Below, one piece after another: positions 63,325 through 64,000 of a stretch of DNA of 64,000 bases. Under the pieces are notes generated by a model. The model worked only from the letters and a program-made list of their open reading frames with translations. It ran no database searches and had not been told where the DNA came from. Origin of the DNA: Candidatus Chryseobacterium colombiense (lineage in GTDB: Bacteria > Bacteroidota > Bacteroidia > Flavobacteriales > Weeksellaceae). The DNA lies in assembly GCA_029203185.1 (NCBI GenBank), contig CP119310.1:2294001-2358000 (forward strand). Reading direction: 5' to 3'. How positions within the stretch are numbered: position 1 is the stretch's first letter; each line of letters starts with the position of its first letter. The translations under genes and the position numbers were made by a program.

Positions 63325-63984
63325 ATGAAAAAAACCTTTGAATTCCTTAAACAATTAGAAAAAAACAACAATCGTGAATGGTTTGCCCAACACAAAACGG
63401 AGTATGATTCGGTTATAAAAGAAAACAAAACCTTTTTCAATCAGGTTTATAATGAGCTTCAGGAACATGATAATTTAAAAGGAATCCATATTTTCAGAAT
63501 TTACAGAGATGTTCGCTTTTCTAAAGACCAGACTCCGTACAAGACGCATTTCGGAGTCGGATACTCCCGCTCAAAACCAATGCTGAGAGGAGGATATTAC
63601 ATCCAGTTGGAACCCGGCAACAGTTTTGTAGGAGGCGGATTTTGGGGACCCGATGCTAAAGACCTGCTCCGCATCCGTAAAGAATTTGAAATCAATACCG
63701 CAGAAATTGAGAAGATCACTTCAGACGATACATTCATAAAATATTTTAAAGAAATTAAAGGCGAAGCAGTAAAAACAGCACCGAGAGGATTTGATAAAGA
63801 TCATCCCGCCATAGACCTCATCAGAAAAAAACAATATGTGGTCATGAGAAAATTTACGGGTAAGGAAGTGCTGTCTGATGATTTTCAAAAAGAAGCTGTT
63901 CTCACCTTATTAGCCATGCGTCCTTTTTTTGATTATATGAGCGAAGTACTGACTACGGATTTGAATGGGGAATCTTTATTTTAA
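63325..63984 (+). CDS. DUF2461 family protein (TIGR02453)
   Basis: A 219-residue protein. FLKQLEKNNNREWFAQHK (7-24), FRIYRDVRFSKDQTPYKTHF (57-76) and GGYYIQLEPGNSFVGGGFW (89-107) are the family hallmarks. It occurs widely in Bacteroidota and Actinobacteria with no assigned reaction. It is 54 bp downstream of arr on the same strand. The last 16 bp of the window hold nothing. Confidence 0.9.
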   Translation: MKKTFEFLKQLEKNNNREWFAQHKTEYDSVIKENKTFFNQVYNELQEHDNLKGIHIFRIYRDVRFSKDQTPYKTHFGVGYSRSKPMLRGGYYIQLEPGNSFVGGGFWGPDAKDLLRIRKEFEINTAEIEKITSDDTFIKYFKEIKGEAVKTAPRGFDKDHPAIDLIRKKQYVVMRKFTGKEVLSDDFQKEAVLTLLAMRPFFDYMSEVLTTDLNGESLF

Positions 63985-64000
63985 AATATAAAACTGTTTA

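Overview
The window reads as chromosome of a Chryseobacterium-like member of the Bacteroidota (Flavobacteriia, Weeksellaceae). The evidence is AT-rich DNA without Shine-Dalgarno sites, promoters of the TTG...TAnnTTTG type, a SusC/SusD pair, a secreted protease with a type IX secretion sorting tail, a CcoN-CcoO fusion, a lipoprotein TamA (TamL type) next to TamB, and class II HMG-CoA reductase. Genus level is an inference; no rRNA gene is present.

Layout. 1-5.6 kb: the 5' part of HMG-CoA reductase, then DNA-damage genes: a radical SAM protein with its DUF4130 partner, and an AlkC-like glycosylase coupled to a peroxiredoxin-like protein, divergent from an HxlR regulator. Two short palindromic repeats lie here. 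5.8-17.7 kb: glycolysis (pfkA-gapA), an outer-membrane barrel protein, an MpaB-type oxygenase, recA, an S9 peptidase, htpG, an alkyltransferase-like protein and an SDR enzyme. 17.8-26.2 kb: a 48-residue ORF, a deoxyhypusine synthase-like enzyme, arfB, menE, tRNA-Gln, an amino-acid permease, a small regulator and the cbb3 oxidase genes ccoNO-ccoP. 26.5-36.7 kb: tamB-tamL-yihY and argS. 36.7-48.3 kb: susD-susC, rnhB, yidC, pyrG, a YceI protein and radA. 48.4-54.9 kb: a secreted metalloprotease, ACP phosphodiesterase, a DUF6702/HupE-like/M1 peptidase cluster and a lipoprotein.

55.0-61.5 kb is the most unusual part. groES and groEL are separated by a four-helix-bundle (S23/IVP-like) gene flanked by imperfect inverted repeats. 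Beyond groEL lies an AT-rich accessory region. The 3' end of groEL with its terminator is repeated 740 bp downstream, and a small gene follows each copy, which looks like stepwise insertion at the groEL 3' end. The region also holds a broken P-loop kinase gene, a membrane/TPR protein, a decayed ORF, and a divergent XRE-SymE pair with two matching palindromes between the genes. 61.6-64 kb: a secreted kelch protein, an Arr-type rifampin ADP-ribosyltransferase and a DUF2461 protein.

Most genes are ordinary core genes in short operons separated by strong hairpin terminators. No CRISPR array, rRNA, insertion sequence with transposase, or replication origin was seen.
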